From: Bacillota bacterium
GTDB lineage: Bacteria; Bacillota; Clostridia; Lachnospirales; CAG-274
DNA length: 6,356 bases
Direction of reading: 5' to 3'
NCBI GenBank assembly: GCA_017627115.1
Contig: JAGAHK010000166.1
Span: 1 to 6,356, forward strand
Made by a program: the position numbers and the translations under genes. The notes beneath the pieces are model-generated. The model saw nothing but the letters and a program-made list of their open reading frames with translations. It did no database searches and was not told where the DNA came from. Of this stretch, positions 3,779-6,356 are shown piece after piece; positions within the stretch are counted from its first letter, which is position 1, and every line of letters begins with the position of its first letter.

Positions 3779-6343
3779 TCAGCCTACAGTTACAGTAGCG
3801 TTGTTTGAATTAAGGATGTAAATATCACCGTTTGTTGTAACGGCTGCGGATCTAACTTTGAACTTATCGGGTACGTTGTCAATGTAAGAAACGGAGTAAG
3901 CCTGAGCATTTGTTGAACCCTTGATCTGGTAAACGCTCTTGCTTGTTGCGGTACCTATATAGTTGTTGTCCATATCAAAGATAGCGAAACCAACGCCGTC
4001 TAAAGTTTCCTTGTATTCTTCGTTGAAATCACCGATAAGCTGGTAAGAACCTCTTACTTCGCTGCCCGATAATTCGCTGTTGAACTTGTTGATGTTTGCC
4101 CATCTTGTTGAAAGGTAAACCTTGTTTTCAACGTCAACGCCTACAAGCCAGTCAGCTGTCTTGATAGTATCGGGTGTTGCGCTTGCCTCGGAAGAGTCGT
4201 AGCCGTTCAATACGCCACCCTCGATAAGACCGTTGTCGTCTGTGTAGCTGTTAACTATACACTGTGTTGAGCTTGCAGGTGCGGAACCGTTGCCCCATGC
4301 ACGGCCTAAGTATGCCTTGCTGTTCCAAGCTGCGTCTGTGTAGCCGCCTGTCTGCTTTGCAACGAACTTGTCGGCAAGCACTATGTCAAGGTCATTAGCT
4401 TCCATTACTGTAACGAGACCGTCGGTACGGCACTGGGGAACAAGGAAACGAGCATCGCTGTCCATGTTGATGACCCATGTACAATCGTTCATTTCAACAC
4501 TGCCGCCGCCGCATACAACATCCTGGAAACCGTAAATATTACATCCGTTGAATGTCCACTGATCTGTACAATTGCTCTTACCTGTGTAGATAGTGTCTCT
4601 TGTTGCAACTATGTCACAATCTCTTACAGTGATAGTGTTGGCAGACTTATCATAGCAGGAAGAAAGTGCCGTAGCATTCTGAACAACGCCGGGGATATTG
4701 GCCTCGGCATAGTTGCCGATTACAAGGTTATTAAGCATTACATCGGCATTTTCGGCTCTTATGGCAAGTGTATCGCCGTGGAAACGTGTCTTGTTGTTGT
4801 CGTCGTTGCCCTGCTGGTTGTCATCATAGCAGATAACAGGCTTTTCGCTGCCGTAGCCTATAAGAGCAATACTCTTTGTGATAGTAATAGGTTCATAGTA
4901 TTCACCGGGTGCAACAAGTACAACATCGCCGTCCACTGCCGCATCAACAGCTTCCTGAAGGAATGAGTAAACAGTGTAATCTGCTTCGGGCTCGAAACCT
5001 ACAAATTTAACATTCGGATCACCCTTGTATTCCGCAGGAATAGCAGGAAGAGTTGCCTTTGTTGCTGTGATAGTATCGGTCAAAGCGCCCTTAGAGGGTG
5101 AATATGTATCCTTGTCAAGTGTGTAGCCGGGTACTGTAACGGAGTAGTCGCCGAATACAAGGTTGAACTTTGCAAGACCGTTTTCGTCTGTAAGCACCTT
5201 TTCCTTCTTGGGTGTGTAGCCCTGATAGTGGTCAAGAACTACGCAGGCATCCTTGATAGGATTGCCGTTGGTATCTTTAATGTAAAGACCCGCATCGGCT
5301 GCGATAACTTCAAGGTTAACTGTATTGTCATATGTACCGTCGGCATCTGCCTTGAATGTGCCCTGATATGTTACGCCGTCCTTAACAACGGTGAATGTGT
5401 AGTCATATGTAGCAAGACCACTGAACGCAAATTCGCCAATTGAACTTGTATTCGTACTACCGGCAACATATTTGAAGCCCGAGCCTGCAACTTCAACAGG
5501 GTCCGTTATTGCTTCACCGTCAAGTGTAAATGTAATTTCAGGAGTGATAACCTTTGAACCTGCTTCGACCTTGATACCGAGGAAGTTATCGTTTGTGCCC
5601 TGGCCGCTGAAATATGCAACCTGGTCAGCATCTATATCTGCAGAAACAAAGCCCGTGCCTGCGACACCGCCAAGGATAGTAGCGGAGCCCTGATGTTCTA
5701 AATCGACGCTGCCAAGCGTTACATTGGGAGAAGCTGCCGTGCCGCTGTCAAGGAAAAGCACATGGTTACCGCCCGAAGCGTAAGCAGTGATCTTACAAGC
5801 CTGCTTTGAAACTACCTTATAAGCAACACGCTGATTGCTTGAAAGCTTGAATGTGCCGAGGTTTGTTGCGGGGTCGGAAGCATCATTTGTCTGTGGAGCC
5901 TTTGTGTTAACACCGCTTGTTCTTACCTTGCTTGTGAAAGCAACATCTCCGAAAGTAAGGTCATCGGGGTTTTTGCCTGCTGCGATAAGGTCATCACTTG
6001 CAGCGTCAAACTGAAGTTTCTGACCTGCGTAAACAGCAGCATAATCATTCTCAAAAATAAGAGTATCAGCCTCAACAGCTGCATCGGACATGAAAATCAT
6101 ATTATCGACAACAGTGCCGTAATCTGTCTTGTCGCCTACTGCTTCAAGATAGTCCTCAACCATAGTTTCCGCAGCATCGGATGAGCTGCTGTCGGCAGTA
6201 ACAGCTTCGCCGCTGACTACCGCATCGGCCTCTTCAACTACATCGTCTGCAAAGATAGTAACGTTGTTATATGACATTGAAGACATTAACATTGTAACTG
6301 CAAGCAATGAGCTGAGAGTTCTCTTTTTTGCATATTTTTTCAT
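3779..6343 (-). CDS. Secreted multi-domain pectinesterase-like protein (CE8)
   Basis: An 854-residue exported protein. Residues 1-32 form a signal peptide (basic MKKYAKKR, hydrophobic core, likely cleavage near A32), followed by an acidic Ser/Ala-rich linker to about 65. Two beta-rich modules follow at about 90-262 and 263-350, possibly carbohydrate-binding. Then comes a carboxypeptidase-regulatory or Cna-B-like domain (about 351-430, with TDENGLAKFNLVFGDYSVTVPGY). The CE8 pectin methylesterase beta-helix spans about 445-720: APGEYYEPITI (478-488), Asp583 in RDTIYTG, Asp608 in FQDVVCGG, and Arg681 and Trp683 in LGRAW. CE8 enzymes demethylate homogalacturonan. The nucleophile, acid, Arg and Trp are kept, but the usual glutamines of QAVAL and QDTLY appear as Asn556 and Arg582. 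The C-terminal 125 residues are of unknown type. No dockerin, sortase signal or S-layer repeat is evident. GAGGAA (6351-6356) lies seven bases before the ATG. The promoter is outside the window. Confidence 0.88.
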   Translation of the reverse strand: MKKYAKKRTLSSLLAVTMLMSSMSYNNVTIFADDVVEEADAVVSGEAVTADSSSSDAAETMVEDYLEAVGDKTDYGTVVDNMIFMSDAAVEADTLIFENDYAAVYAGQKLQFDAASDDLIAAGKNPDDLTFGDVAFTSKVRTSGVNTKAPQTNDASDPATNLGTFKLSSNQRVAYKVVSKQACKITAYASGGNHVLFLDSGTAASPNVTLGSVDLEHQGSATILGGVAGTGFVSADIDADQVAYFSGQGTNDNFLGIKVEAGSKVITPEITFTLDGEAITDPVEVAGSGFKYVAGSTNTSSIGEFAFSGLATYDYTFTVVKDGVTYQGTFKADADGTYDNTVNLEVIAADAGLYIKDTNGNPIKDACVVLDHYQGYTPKKEKVLTDENGLAKFNLVFGDYSVTVPGYTLDKDTYSPSKGALTDTITATKATLPAIPAEYKGDPNVKFVGFEPEADYTVYSFLQEAVDAAVDGDVVLVAPGEYYEPITITKSIALIGYGSEKPVICYDDNQQGNDDNNKTRFHGDTLAIRAENADVMLNNLVIGNYAEANIPGVVQNATALSSCYDKSANTITVRDCDIVATRDTIYTGKSNCTDQWTFNGCNIYGFQDVVCGGGSVEMNDCTWVINMDSDARFLVPQCRTDGLVTVMEANDLDIVLADKFVAKQTGGYTDAAWNSKAYLGRAWGNGSAPASSTQCIVNSYTDDNGLIEGGVLNGYDSSEASATPDTIKTADWLVGVDVENKVYLSTRWANINKFNSELSGSEVRGSYQLIGDFNEEYKETLDGVGFAIFDMDNNYIGTATSKSVYQIKGSTNAQAYSVSYIDNVPDKFKVRSAAVTTNGDIYILNSNNATVTVG

Positions 6344-6356
6344 AAAAAATTTCCTC

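Overview
The window looks like a chromosomal segment of an endospore-forming member of the Clostridia, most plausibly a gut or rumen Oscillospiraceae/Ruminococcus-type bacterium. The reasons are an intact sporulation sigma factor SigK, strong Gram-positive Shine-Dalgarno sequences, compact AT-rich intergenic regions with hairpin/U-tract terminators, and a large secreted pectinesterase-like protein. The genus cannot be fixed from the sequence alone.

Layout, left to right. A bidirectional terminator (11-55) closes something outside the window on the + strand. It also ends a possible 26-codon gene on the - strand (46-126). The 290 bp from 127 to 416 hold no long gene, but they contain two opposed promoter-like sites, a set of complementary GGGGTCA/TGACCCC segments and a SigE/SigK-type promoter just before sigK (417-1082, +). 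sigK converges, with a 2-bp gap, on an alpha/beta hydrolase (1085-2044, -). Upstream of the hydrolase on the same strand is a 54-codon GTG-start gene (2099-2263, -), preceded by a good match to the forespore SigF promoter consensus. A strong housekeeping promoter then drives a cold-shock protein gene (2523-2723, +). Its terminator (2748-2785) is shared with a convergent nitrilase-family amidohydrolase (2784-3518, -).

The right half is a - strand unit: an 854-residue secreted pectinesterase-like protein (3779-6343), then 21 bp later a 53-residue peptide gene (3596-3757), then a strong hairpin (3546-3569) just before the nitrilase-family gene.

Functionally, the left part has a sporulation theme: sigK with a candidate autoregulatory mother-cell promoter, and a neighbouring two-gene unit with a candidate forespore promoter. 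The right part concerns extracellular plant polysaccharide: a multi-domain CE8 protein that keeps the catalytic Asp/Asp/Arg/Trp but appears to have lost both oxyanion-type glutamines, co-transcribed with a small peptide of unknown role. The most interesting items are the three short genes, the switch-like sigK leader and the altered CE8 active site.
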